Shown here: positions 7,494 through 13,236 of the stretch, piece after piece
Layout of the letters: each line of letters begins with the position of its first letter
Position numbering within the stretch: position 1 is the first letter of the stretch
Origin: an uncultured Verrucomicrobiales bacterium
GTDB lineage: Bacteria > Verrucomicrobiota > Verrucomicrobiia > Verrucomicrobiales > Akkermansiaceae
Direction: 5' to 3'
Assembly: GCA_937885815.1 (NCBI GenBank)
Contig: CALABM010000174.1
Location: 1-13,236 of the forward strand
Length of the DNA: 13,236 bases
The notes under the pieces: model-generated
What the model was told of the DNA's origin: nothing
Database searches by the model: none
The model's input: only the letters and a program-made list of their open reading frames with translations
Position numbers and translations under genes: made by a program

Positions 7494-7537
7494 AAAAAAA
7501 ACGCACACCATGCGACACAACTGCCACATGGTGTGCG
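7494..7537 (-). terminator. intrinsic terminator of the lipoprotein pair
   Basis: A perfect 11-bp stem (7502-7512 with 7527-7537) with a 14-base loop. Reading the minus strand, the stem is followed by a run of T (the A-rich bases 7494-7501 on plus). The plus strand has no T-run after it, so it serves the minus-strand genes. The rest of 7435-7564 shows nothing else. Confidence 0.75.
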
Positions 7538-7564
7538 GAATAAGAAAAAAACATCAGCGAGACA

Positions 7565-7789
7565 TCAGCGCAGATTACTGCGCGTTGCTCTCAGGCCGGA
7601 ATTGCGGCGATTAAGCTCCTGAAGTTCCCGCTCGCGAGCATTCAAATCCTGTCGAAGCTGCTCCTGCCGCTCCGCAGCCTTCGTGGGAGACCAGAAAATA
7701 CCGCCCTGAGTGGGATCCCCAGTGAGCTCACACCCAGTGTTCACAAATGCCGTGGCAAGAATTGATACAACGAAAATCAGCTTCTTCAT
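7565..7789 (-). CDS. small lipoprotein with coiled-coil tail, unknown function
   Basis: The 74-residue protein starts MKKLIFVVSILATAF and has a lipobox-like VNTGC, so export and lipidation at that Cys are likely. The mature part is only about 55 residues: a short Gly/Pro segment (TGDPTQGGIFWSPTK) and then a charged heptad-like helix (AAERQEQLRQDLNARERELQ) rich in Glu, Arg and Leu. I place the start at the ATG at 7789 rather than the one at 7798, because the GGA upstream is correctly spaced only from the second and the lysines then open the signal peptide. It lies 31 bases downstream of the glycine-zipper lipoprotein and shares its terminator, so the two probably form an operon. I do not recognise the family. 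Confidence 0.75.
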   Translation of the reverse strand: MKKLIFVVSILATAFVNTGCELTGDPTQGGIFWSPTKAAERQEQLRQDLNARERELQELNRRNSGLRATRSNLR

Positions 7790-7820
7790 ATAAATCATTC
7801 CGTTTTATGTTCTTGGATTA

Positions 7821-8420
7821 TTAGCGAGCGGCCAAATCATTGATAGCCTTTCTATTGCGGCGAAGTTGATTACGCTCAGCTACCAAAGTATTAATACGCT
7901 GATTCATAGAAGCACGCTCAGCCCCCTTGGCGGTACGAGCAGTCCGGCGAAGCTCGTCCAGATTAGCATCCACGCTGGAAATGCACTCATCCACCTCGCT
8001 CACGTGGCGCTGAACTTCAGCAGCACTGAGGCGACGTTTCTCTCGTCGCAGTCTGCTAATTTCAGAGGAAAGCGTAGAGTTCAAATTACGGGCCGTAGAA
8101 ATCTGTTTATCAAGCACACGGGAATTGGCGCGAATATACGACTCCTCGTTCGCAAAAGCCTCCTTCTGCTTGGCTACAGAGTCACCCCAAAAATAACCAC
8201 CGATACCACCCAACAATGCACCAACACCACCACCGATGGCTGCGCCATCCTTACCGCCGACTAATGCACCTACACCGGCACCCACGGCACCACCGCCAAC
8301 TGTACCAATAGTCGTACCCTGCACGCGAGTAAGCGTTCCGTCAGACATATTGGAGCAGGAATTCATTCCCGTCGTCATTCCAAGAGCCAGCATCACCAGC
8401 AACACAGATTTCTTTCTCAT
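7821..8420 (-). CDS. glycine-zipper lipoprotein with coiled-coil C-terminus
   Basis: The 199-residue protein opens MRKKSVLLVMLALGMTTGM and has Cys22 after MNS, a weak lipobox. Residues ~36-78 are a glycine zipper: repeated GxxxG with Ala/Val (VGGGAVGAGVGALVGG, then GGGVGALLGGIGGYFWG), as in Rick_17kDa/YMGG-type outer-membrane-associated lipoproteins. From ~82 to the end it is a charged helix-rich region with many Arg, Glu and Leu, probably coiled-coil. Glycine zippers in this family pack against or insert into membranes; a structural envelope role is inference. It is the first gene of the minus-strand pair, divergent from fucU. No convincing promoter pair was found upstream. The start is well placed because Lys/Arg directly follow the Met. 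Confidence 0.8.
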   Translation of the reverse strand: MRKKSVLLVMLALGMTTGMNSCSNMSDGTLTRVQGTTIGTVGGGAVGAGVGALVGGKDGAAIGGGVGALLGGIGGYFWGDSVAKQKEAFANEESYIRANSRVLDKQISTARNLNSTLSSEISRLRREKRRLSAAEVQRHVSEVDECISSVDANLDELRRTARTAKGAERASMNQRINTLVAERNQLRRNRKAINDLAAR

Positions 8421-8477
8421 AATTCTCGTTTCGGTATATGTTATTGTTATATCTGATTTATTTATCGTCCGAACTTC

Positions 8478-8496
8478 ATCCTGCGAATAGCAGGAT
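8478..8496. repeat. small inverted repeat in the divergent region before fucU
   Basis: ATCCTGC (8478-8484) and GCAGGAT (8490-8496) form a perfect 7-bp dyad with a 5-base centre. It sits between the divergent lipoprotein and fucU starts, with no T-run, so an operator or an mRNA-leader hairpin of the lipoprotein gene is more likely than a terminator. Confidence 0.45.
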
Positions 8497-8582
8497 ATCC
8501 GCCCAACAAAAGCATCTTAACATTTTCGTTGAATTTTGCAAGCATTTATCACATCTTATCGCTATTTTTCTCGTATTTGTGG

Positions 8583-8611
8583 TTGCCAACTCGTATCTTT
8601 CGTGGTACTAT
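8583..8611 (+). promoter_or_regulatory. fucU promoter candidate, nearly leaderless
   Basis: TTGCCA (8583-8588), a 17-base spacer, then TACTAT (8606-8611). The ATG at 8621 lies 9 bases past the -10 box, so the expected leader is only a few bases. Confidence 0.5.
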
Positions 8612-8620
8612 GGCGTCACC

Positions 8621-9040
8621 ATGTTAAAAGGCATTTCTCCCGTCATCTCCCCCGAGCTTCTCAAAATCCTGGCCGAAATGGGCCATGGTGATGAGATTGT
8701 GTTCTCTGATGCCCACTTCCCGGGCCACACCTTCAACAGCACCGTAGTACGCGCTGATGGTCTGGGTGTAGACACGCTGTTGGCCGGCATCATCCCCCTC
8801 TTTGAGCTTGATGCTTACGCCACCCCCGTCATCATGATGGAAGCCGTACCCGGTGATACGCTGGATCCTTCCGTGGAAGCAAAATACCGTGCGGCCTTGG
8901 GCTATGAGGGCGAGATTGAACGCGAAGAGCGTTACGCCTTCTATGAGCGCGCCAAAAAGGCCTACGCTGTCGTGGTCACCGGTGAGACAGCCAAGTACGG
9001 TAACATCATCCTGAAGAAGGGTGTCACCCCCGTCTGCTGA
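8621..9040 (+). CDS. fucU: L-fucose mutarotase
   Basis: FucU interconverts the alpha and beta anomers of L-fucose, supplying the form used by fucose isomerase in fucose breakdown. The 139 residues follow the family from end to end: [36 protein letters not shown] (21-36) with the conserved His22 and the D-A-H motif, [20 protein letters not shown], and the C-terminal [18 protein letters not shown] and [11 protein letters not shown]. coli FucU is 140 residues. The frame is open further upstream, but the conserved start and the promoter both favour the ATG at 8621. The next gene begins 10 bases after its stop, or overlaps it by 20 bases if a GTG at 9021 is used. No other fuc catabolic gene is in the window. 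Confidence 0.95.
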   Translation: MLKGISPVISPELLKILAEMGHGDEIVFSDAHFPGHTFNSTVVRADGLGVDTLLAGIIPLFELDAYATPVIMMEAVPGDTLDPSVEAKYRAALGYEGEIEREERYAFYERAKKAYAVVVTGETAKYGNIILKKGVTPVC

Positions 9041-9050
9041 TTTTCCTGCC

Positions 9051-9506
9051 GTGTACCGCATCTGCAAAACCATAGAATTGGAGAGCGGGCACCTGCTCTC
9101 CAAGCATCCCGGGAGCTGCGCCTTCCCGCACGGCCACACGCGAAGCGTGGAGCTGGTGTTTGCAGCAGCCACGCTGGATGATAATGATATGGTGCTGGAT
9201 TTCAAGGCCATTAAGGAAATGCTGGGCAGCTTCCTCGAGCAGTTTGACCACTCTCTCTGCATGAACACGGAAGACCCGCACTATGATGAGTTCCGCCGCA
9301 TCTACGGCGAACGCATCATCCCCTTTGAGCGACAGGACCCCACCAGCGAGGCCATCGCCCATACCGTCTTCCGCTTCGCCCAAGCCGCTCTGGCTAATGC
9401 CGCACAGGGCATCGGCACCTCTTACCCGGTGCGTGACTGCGTGAAGCTCGAGCGCGTGCGTGTTTGGGAAACGTCCTCCAGCTGGGCAGAATACAGCGAA
9501 AATTAA
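9051..9506 (+). CDS. 6-pyruvoyl-tetrahydropterin synthase / QueD family protein
   Basis: T-fold enzymes of this family use dihydroneopterin triphosphate; QueD makes 6-carboxy-tetrahydropterin for queuosine. Counted from the GTG at 9051, the 151 residues show the zinc histidines His14 (ESGH), His27 and His29 (PHGH), and the catalytic Cys23 exactly four residues before the first His of HGH, as in QueD. Further marks are FDHSLCMN (the catalytic Asp-His pair), TSEAIAHTVF and the closing LERVRVWET. An in-frame GTG at 9021 would add ten residues overlapping fucU; I prefer 9051 because the family normally starts a few residues before this point. No other queuosine gene is nearby, so the exact product is open. 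It is followed 12 bases later by the BioG-like gene. Confidence 0.85.
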   Translation: MYRICKTIELESGHLLSKHPGSCAFPHGHTRSVELVFAAATLDDNDMVLDFKAIKEMLGSFLEQFDHSLCMNTEDPHYDEFRRIYGERIIPFERQDPTSEAIAHTVFRFAQAALANAAQGIGTSYPVRDCVKLERVRVWETSSSWAEYSEN

Positions 9507-9518
9507 TCACTCTCCGCC

Positions 9519-10175
9519 ATGGATAAATACTGGCTCAGACAAAGCGCTGAAAATCAGGATGTCATCATTTTCATGCTTGGCTGGGCCGCCACCCCGAACG
9601 CGGTATACCACATCACCCCTCCCGGTTTTGATATTCTGGCCTGCCATAATCACACCGGTGAGCCTGAGGTGATGAAGGCGGATGATTTTGCACGCTACAG
9701 GCGCATTTACCTCTTTGCTTGGTCCTTCGGCGTGTGGGTTGCAGAGCAGAGCTGTCGGGAGCTCCCCCTGCACCGCGCCATCGCGCTGAATGGCACCCCC
9801 TACCCGGTGGATGCCCGCTGGGGCATGCGCCTGAAAGTCGTGCTGCGCAGCATACAGAGCATTGCTAAAAACGGAGGAGAAAACACCTTTGCCGCTGCTG
9901 CCGATGCTGCTGATGGGCGTTACATCCCCACCGGCCCATTCCCGGACCGCACGGCTGATGAAAAGGTGGCAGAGCTTATCAACCTCTCTGAACGAGCCAA
10001 AGCGGACTCCGCACCCCACCTCACTTGGCACCGCGCCTACATAGCGGATAAGGACGAAATCTTCCCGCCCACCCGCATGCAGGATTACTGGAGCAACGTG
10101 GGGCTCGGCACCTCCTTTGAGAGCTACCATTACCCCTTCGCTAACCCTGATATCGTGCTCAACGAACTCAGCTGA
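9519..10175 (+). CDS. BioG-like alpha/beta hydrolase (DUF452), possible pimeloyl-ACP methyl ester esterase
   Basis: The 218-residue protein resembles the DUF452/BioG family, which cleaves pimeloyl-ACP methyl ester to end pimelate synthesis for biotin. Visible marks are FMLGWAATP (18-26), an oxyanion-hole-like GW segment; LFAWSFGVWVAE (65-76) with nucleophile Ser69; AIALNGTPYPVD (87-98), very typical of DUF452; Asp179 (KDEIFP) and His204 (YHYPF) as likely triad partners. It starts 12 bases after the PTPS-family gene and is probably cotranscribed with it and fucU. No other biotin gene is in the window. The last eight codons and the stop lie inside a 64-bp repeat that recurs at 11130-11193, so the native C-terminus may have been altered without touching the catalytic residues. 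Confidence 0.75.
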   Translation: MDKYWLRQSAENQDVIIFMLGWAATPNAVYHITPPGFDILACHNHTGEPEVMKADDFARYRRIYLFAWSFGVWVAEQSCRELPLHRAIALNGTPYPVDARWGMRLKVVLRSIQSIAKNGGENTFAAAADAADGRYIPTGPFPDRTADEKVAELINLSERAKADSAPHLTWHRAYIADKDEIFPPTRMQDYWSNVGLGTSFESYHYPFANPDIVLNELS

Positions 10176-10210
10176 GCGCACTTTTTCATCTTTCTCCCGC
10201 CTTTTGCTGA
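10147..10210 (+). repeat. 64-bp interspersed repeat, copy 1 (overlaps the bioG-like 3' end)
   Basis: It matches 11130-11193 over 64 bases with two mismatches (10189 and 10197); the first 42 bases are identical. Weaker similarity continues about 10 bases upstream in both copies. It includes the last 8 codons and TGA of the bioG-like gene, the palindrome CTCAGCTGAG (10167-10176), and a CCTTTTG (10200-10206) that can pair with CAAAAGG (10221-10227). Confidence 0.9.
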
Positions 10211-10538
10211 TAAGCGGAGACAAAAGGAGTAAGAACGGAGGCAGCCATCACAATACTTTTCATAGTATTGTTCATGCTTGCAATTTGTCAAACACCCCCA
10301 ACTCAGTCTGCAAATCACCCCTCTGCACAGTTGGCACACGATTGCGGCTTTGCTGAATAGCTTTTGCGGCTATAATATTATCCTTCCCCGGGCTATTAAG
10401 TACTATAAGCTAATATTTTCTGATTGCTTATCGTTTTTCTTTGTGCTATTCTCTGACTATCCGCCCTACAACACTAAAAGCCCTTTTAGCTACCTAACGC
10501 GTTAAAATACACAATCACGATTAACTAAAATACATTAT
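10176..10538. other. intergenic region with dyads before the membrane-protein gene
   Basis: No convincing gene is present. After the repeat tail there is a hairpin at 10251-10270 (CAATACT, 6-base loop, AGTATTG). From about 10370 the sequence is AT-rich and contains two dyads: CTAAAAG-CC-CTTTTAG (10474-10489) and the perfect palindrome TAACGCGTTA (10495-10504), both just upstream of the candidate promoter. Short ORFs here have no recognisable features. Confidence 0.6.
10502..10531 (+). promoter_or_regulatory. candidate promoter of the membrane-protein gene, leaderless arrangement
   Basis: TTAAAA (10502-10507), an 18-base spacer, then TAAAAT (10526-10531), with the ATG at 10539 beginning 7 bases later. 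The -35 box is weak, and the palindrome at 10495-10504 overlaps it, which would suit an operator. Confidence 0.35.
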
Positions 10539-11036
10539 ATGGCTAATTTAACAAATAAAACACCATTACGCATGCCCATCACGAAAGCAGCACCGGCTCA
10601 GGTGAAGCCCAGAAAGACTGAGGGCGCAAAAAAGTCGGTTTCTGAGATATTGCAAAATTTCATGCGGGGGTTCAATGTGAACAGCGTGCTTCTGCTGGTG
10701 GCGATAGTGTTGCTGGGAGTAAGCATTATACAAAATAAGGAAAACTCTAGCGATAAAGCACAGCGTATGGAAATAGTGGGAACCAAGGCGGAAATACCTG
10801 TAAGTGTACAGCAAAGGCTGAATGCAGTGAGTGTCCCACCGGAGGGGGAATTTCCCTATGAGCTGGGAGCGATACATGTGAGTCGAGATGATTTTAGCTA
10901 TGTATCTTCTATTTCGGGAGAGAGTCATGTGAAAAGACTACCTTCAGAGATTCCCAAAAATTGGGAATATGTGGGCCTCCTCTGCCACGATGGTATCAAT
11001 GGCGCATGGCTACTGGTGCGCCGTGTTAAGGAATAG
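10539..11036 (+). CDS. hypothetical single-pass membrane protein
   Basis: The 165-residue protein has a basic, disordered-looking N-terminal tail (residues 1-45, many Lys, Pro and Thr), one hydrophobic segment (SVLLLVAIVLLGVSII, about 49-64), and a C-terminal domain of about 100 residues. By the positive-inside rule the N-tail should be cytoplasmic and the C-terminal domain outside. The C-terminal part ends in a strand-rich segment (NWEYVGLLCHDGINGAWLLV) with one Cys. I do not recognise the family. Third codon positions are less GC-rich than in its neighbours, and it is flanked by the two repeat copies, so it could be an acquired or fast-changing gene; that is inference. It has a candidate promoter and a good terminator, so it is probably a single-gene unit. 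Confidence 0.7.
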   Translation: MANLTNKTPLRMPITKAAPAQVKPRKTEGAKKSVSEILQNFMRGFNVNSVLLLVAIVLLGVSIIQNKENSSDKAQRMEIVGTKAEIPVSVQQRLNAVSVPPEGEFPYELGAIHVSRDDFSYVSSISGESHVKRLPSEIPKNWEYVGLLCHDGINGAWLLVRRVKE

Positions 11037-11069
11037 AATGATTTGCAAGCCGAAAAATTGAATAAAACG

Positions 11070-11097
11070 AGCCGGGGTGGAAAGCCTCGGCTTTTTT
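11070..11097 (+). terminator. intrinsic terminator after the membrane-protein gene
   Basis: An 8-bp stem with one G-U pair (11070-11077 with 11085-11092), a 7-base loop and six T (11092-11097). It lies 33 bases past the stop codon. Confidence 0.8.
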
Positions 11098-11129
11098 ACA
11101 TTAGGAGCGCAGCTCTCCATTCGTTACCA

Positions 11130-11193
11130 CTGATATCGTGCTCAACGAACTCAGCTGAGCGCACTTTTTCACCTTTCTCGCGCCTTTTGCTGA
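11130..11193 (+). repeat. 64-bp interspersed repeat, copy 2 (intergenic)
   Basis: It matches 10147-10210 with two mismatches. This copy is wholly intergenic, directly after the terminator at 11070-11097, and its right end forms the left arm of the long hairpin at 11179-11215. The minus-strand frame SKRREKGEKVRSAEFVEHDI is open in both copies apart from one substitution. Confidence 0.9.
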
Positions 11194-11215
11194 AAGAAAC
11201 ACAGCAAAAGGCGCG
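11179..11215. repeat. perfect 14-bp inverted repeat at the edge of repeat copy 2
   Basis: CGCGCCTTTTGCTG (11179-11192) and CAGCAAAAGGCGCG (11202-11215) pair perfectly around a 9-base A-rich loop. Neither strand has a T-run after it, so it is not a standard intrinsic terminator. Confidence 0.75.
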
Positions 11216-11268
11216 TACCTTTATATACCGGAAAAGCCACTTGGCTGAGCAGTTGTCATACTTACAGC

Positions 11269-11297
11269 TTGCCATGAGGCGGATAGGCTGGTAGAAT
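11269..11297 (+). promoter_or_regulatory. candidate promoter of the HAD-GH84 pair
   Basis: TTGCCA (11269-11274), a 17-base spacer, then TAGAAT (11292-11297). The expected start near 11304 lies between the two possible ATGs, which supports initiation at 11314. Confidence 0.4.
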
Positions 11298-11313
11298 GCA
11301 AGGAAGCACAAAT

Positions 11314-11973
11314 ATGCTCAAGGGAATCATATTCGACATGGACGGCACGCTGGGCGATACGCTTCAGCTCTGCATTGAGGCCTATCGCCGCGCAACACAG
11401 GAAGTCAGCGGGCGCACCCCCACGGCTGATGAAGTAGTCAGCTACTTCGGCCTGAGTGACCGCGGTGTACTGGGCGGCCTGCTGAACATCAATCCGGACG
11501 CCCCGGAGCTCCCCATCGCCACCTTCGTGCGAGTGTACTGTGAGCTGCATGATGAGCTGGCCCCCGCTGCATTCCCCGGCGCAGCAGATTTACTGTGGCG
11601 CCTGAAAGAGCGCGGGCTTAAGCTGGCCTTGCTCACGGGAAAAGAGCATTATACCGCCATCCCCACTGTGGAAAAATACGGCATGAGCGGCGTGTTTGAC
11701 CTTCAGCTCTACGGCGACCCATACTACAACTGCAAAGCAGATAACCTGAAGCGAGCCATGGAGGCATGGAACCTCAGCCCCGAGGAAATCATCTATGTGG
11801 GTGACGCCCCGAGCGACATCAGCCTCTGCCACAGCGTAGGCGTGAGCATCATTAATGCCGCATGGGGCAGCAATTCCGCTGCGGATGAAGCCGCCTGCCT
11901 CGCACTGGCTCCTGAATACCGTTTAACCGATTTCGCAGAACTTGAAAACCTTTTAACCAAACTGACATCATGA
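11314..11973 (+). CDS. HAD-superfamily hydrolase, phosphoglycolate phosphatase-like
   Basis: The 219-residue protein has all four HAD motifs: FDMDGT (7-12) with nucleophile Asp8 and acid/base Asp10, LLTGK (106-110) with Thr108, a Lys in NCKADN (141), and YVGDAPSD (161-168) with Asp164 and Asp168. The helical cap between motifs I and II (about 15-80) is the C1 type of the Gph/PGMB-like group, which removes phosphate from small metabolites. The substrate cannot be named from sequence. I chose the ATG at 11314 rather than 11296 because AAGGAA sits 9 bases upstream of it and the protein then starts MLKGIIFDMDGT, the usual spacing. Its stop overlaps the next start as ATGA, so the two genes are translationally coupled. 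Confidence 0.9.
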   Translation: MLKGIIFDMDGTLGDTLQLCIEAYRRATQEVSGRTPTADEVVSYFGLSDRGVLGGLLNINPDAPELPIATFVRVYCELHDELAPAAFPGAADLLWRLKERGLKLALLTGKEHYTAIPTVEKYGMSGVFDLQLYGDPYYNCKADNLKRAMEAWNLSPEEIIYVGDAPSDISLCHSVGVSIINAAWGSNSAADEAACLALAPEYRLTDFAELENLLTKLTS

Positions 11974-13236
11974 AGAAAAACATACTGATTGCCGGTCTGA
12001 TGCTGGGCAGCGCCACCCTGGCCACAGCTGCCACACCTGATATCTTCCCCAAGCCCCAGCAGGTAAACCTGCAGGACACCCGCACCCAAGTGCAGCAAGT
12101 GCAGATAAACATGCGCAAGGCTGACAGCACCGGCGGCATGTGGGACCGCCTGCCCGCCAATAATGAAGGAGCCTACGCTCTGGAAGTTACCCCCGGCACC
12201 CTCACCGTGTGGGCTAACAGCGAGGTGGCCGCCTTTTACGCTAAACAGACCATCAGCCAAATGCTCAACGGAGTGGAGGGGGCACAGAATGCGCAGGCTG
12301 ACCCCTTCCCGGGCCTGCCACTGCCGGCAGTAGCGATACAGGGAGAGCTCCCTCTCGGCACCATCATTGACTGGCCGGACCTCCCCTTCCGCGGCACGGT
12401 GGAAGGCTATTATGGCGCTCCTTGGAGCTATGAGGCACGCCTCTCCCAGTTTGATTTCTACGGGCGTAACAAGATGAACACCTACATCTACGCCCCGAAG
12501 GATGACCCCTACCACCACGGCCTCGGCTGCTACCAGCCTTACCCCGAGGATAAAGCAGAGGAAATCCGCAACCTCGTGCAGCACGCCCGCCGCAACCATG
12601 TGCGCTTCGTCTGGGCCATTCACCCCGCCAACACCGTTAAATGGAACCAGAACGGTGGCCGCACCCAGCTGGATGCCCTCTGCCACAAGCTGCAGCTCAT
12701 GTATGACTTAGGAGTGCGTGACTTCGGCGTGCTCGTGGATGACTCCAGCGGCGAAATCGGCCGCGCCGAGCGCCAAGTACAGCTCTGCAACTACATTCTG
12801 GAAAACTTCATCCGCCGCCACCCGGACGTTAACCAGACGCTCATCATGTGCCCCACCGGTTACAACCGCGCTTGGACGAACGCTCAATTCCTGCAAACGC
12901 TGGGCGGCGGACTGGACCGCTCCATCTCCGTGATGTGGACGGGTGACACCGTAGTGCATGATATCACGCTGAATGGCCAGCGCTGGGTGAACCAGCACGT
13001 ACAGCGCCCCACCTTCATCTGGTGGAACTGGCCCTGCAATGACTTCAAGCCCTCACGACTCTCCATGGGCCGCACCTATGGACTGGACCAGAGCCCCGAC
13101 ATGAAGAACCAGATGAGCGGCTTTGTGGCCAACCCGATGGAGCATGCGGAAGCCAGCAAGGTGGGTCTCTTCGGCGTGGCAAACTACCCCTGGAACATCG
13201 ACCAGTTCGAATCCACTACCACCTGGGAGGCCGGCA
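11970..13236 (+). CDS. secreted GH84 beta-N-acetylglucosaminidase, partial at the right edge
   Basis: 422 codons lie in the window with no stop. The protein starts MKKNILIAGLMLGSATLATA, a clear signal peptide with likely cleavage near residues 20-21. Residues ~25-130 resemble the small GH20b-like N-terminal domain. The NAGidase (GH84) barrel starts at FRGTVEGYYGAPWSYEARL (140-158), then KMNTYIYAPKDDPYH (168-182) and FVWAIHPA (213-220), with the catalytic pair Asp257-Asp258 in GVLVDDSSGE. These motifs match GH84 enzymes such as the Bacteroides O-GlcNAcase homologue, which use substrate-assisted cleavage of beta-linked GlcNAc. In a gut organism the target is probably mucin or other host glycans (inference). 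The ATG overlaps the HAD stop by 4 bases. The C-terminal modules are outside the window. Confidence 0.93.
   Translation, partial: MKKNILIAGLMLGSATLATAATPDIFPKPQQVNLQDTRTQVQQVQINMRKADSTGGMWDRLPANNEGAYALEVTPGTLTVWANSEVAAFYAKQTISQMLNGVEGAQNAQADPFPGLPLPAVAIQGELPLGTIIDWPDLPFRGTVEGYYGAPWSYEARLSQFDFYGRNKMNTYIYAPKDDPYHHGLGCYQPYPEDKAEEIRNLVQHARRNHVRFVWAIHPANTVKWNQNGGRTQLDALCHKLQLMYDLGVRDFGVLVDDSSGEIGRAERQVQLCNYILENFIRRHPDVNQTLIMCPTGYNRAWTNAQFLQTLGGGLDRSISVMWTGDTVVHDITLNGQRWVNQHVQRPTFIWWNWPCNDFKPSRLSMGRTYGLDQSPDMKNQMSGFVANPMEHAEASKVGLFGVANYPWNIDQFESTTTWEAG

Noticed and set aside
7502..7537. Terminator for tyrA on the plus strand
   Set aside because: The plus strand continues with A-rich sequence and has no T-run; only the minus-strand reading gives the terminator form.
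8438..8620. Longer N-terminus for FucU
   Set aside because: The conserved family start MLKxISP lies at 8621, and the promoter candidate at 8583-8611 is inside the extension.
9021..9050. GTG at 9021 as the start of the PTPS-family gene
   Set aside because: It would add ten residues not expected in the family; the GTG at 9051 gives the usual short lead before the first zinc histidine. The choice is not certain.
10334..10349. Sigma-54-like promoter (TTGGCAC then TTGC)
   Set aside because: The GG and GC elements are 9 bases apart instead of the required 10, and the nearest gene starts about 190 bases downstream.
11793..12686. 297-codon minus-strand ORF
   Set aside because: It is antisense to the HAD and GH84 genes, both of which have clear catalytic motifs, and its product has no recognisable domain.

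Overview
The window looks like chromosomal DNA of a mucin-associated Verrucomicrobiota bacterium, most likely Akkermansia or a close relative. This is an inference from the gene mix, not from a search: a long chlamydia/plant-type IspG, a very long YD-repeat (RHS-like) protein, a GT10 fucosyltransferase, fucose mutarotase, a secreted GH84 hexosaminidase, moderately GC-rich genes, and Shine-Dalgarno sequences that are mostly weak or absent. No rRNA, tRNA, CRISPR array, transposase or phage gene is visible.

Layout: (i) 1-2566, minus: the N-terminal ~855 residues of a YD-repeat protein that runs off the left edge. (ii) 2904-3881, plus: a stand-alone GT10-type fucosyltransferase with its own promoter candidate, ending in a bidirectional terminator. 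(iii) 3969-5714, minus: ispG (MEP isoprenoid pathway). It is divergent from a Pro/Thr/Ala-rich lipoprotein (5840-6487) that is followed closely by tyrA. tyrA is split into two overlapping reading frames (6504-7019 and 6979-7434) at a seven-A tract inside an AT-rich patch. (iv) 7565-8420, minus: two small lipoproteins, one with a glycine zipper, ending in a terminator at 7502-7537. (v) 8621-10175, plus: a tight run of fucU, a QueD/PTPS-family gene and a BioG-like (DUF452) esterase. (vi) 10176-11313: a repeat-bearing region around one unrecognised single-pass membrane protein (10539-11036). A 64-bp repeat covers the last codons and stop of the bioG-like gene and recurs, with 2 mismatches, 983 bp further on. 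(vii) 11314-13236, plus: a HAD phosphatase overlapping by ATGA the start of a secreted GH84 beta-N-acetylglucosaminidase that runs off the right edge.

Functional themes are host-glycan use (fucU, GH84) and display (GT10), core metabolism (ispG, tyrA, bioG-like), and envelope lipoproteins. I see no clearly new multi-gene system. The observations most worth checking are the tyrA frameshift in an AT-rich patch, the repeat that supplies the 3' end of the bioG-like gene, several promoters placed so close to start codons that leaderless mRNAs are predicted, and coding-like sequence lying upstream of the first ATG of the YD-repeat gene.
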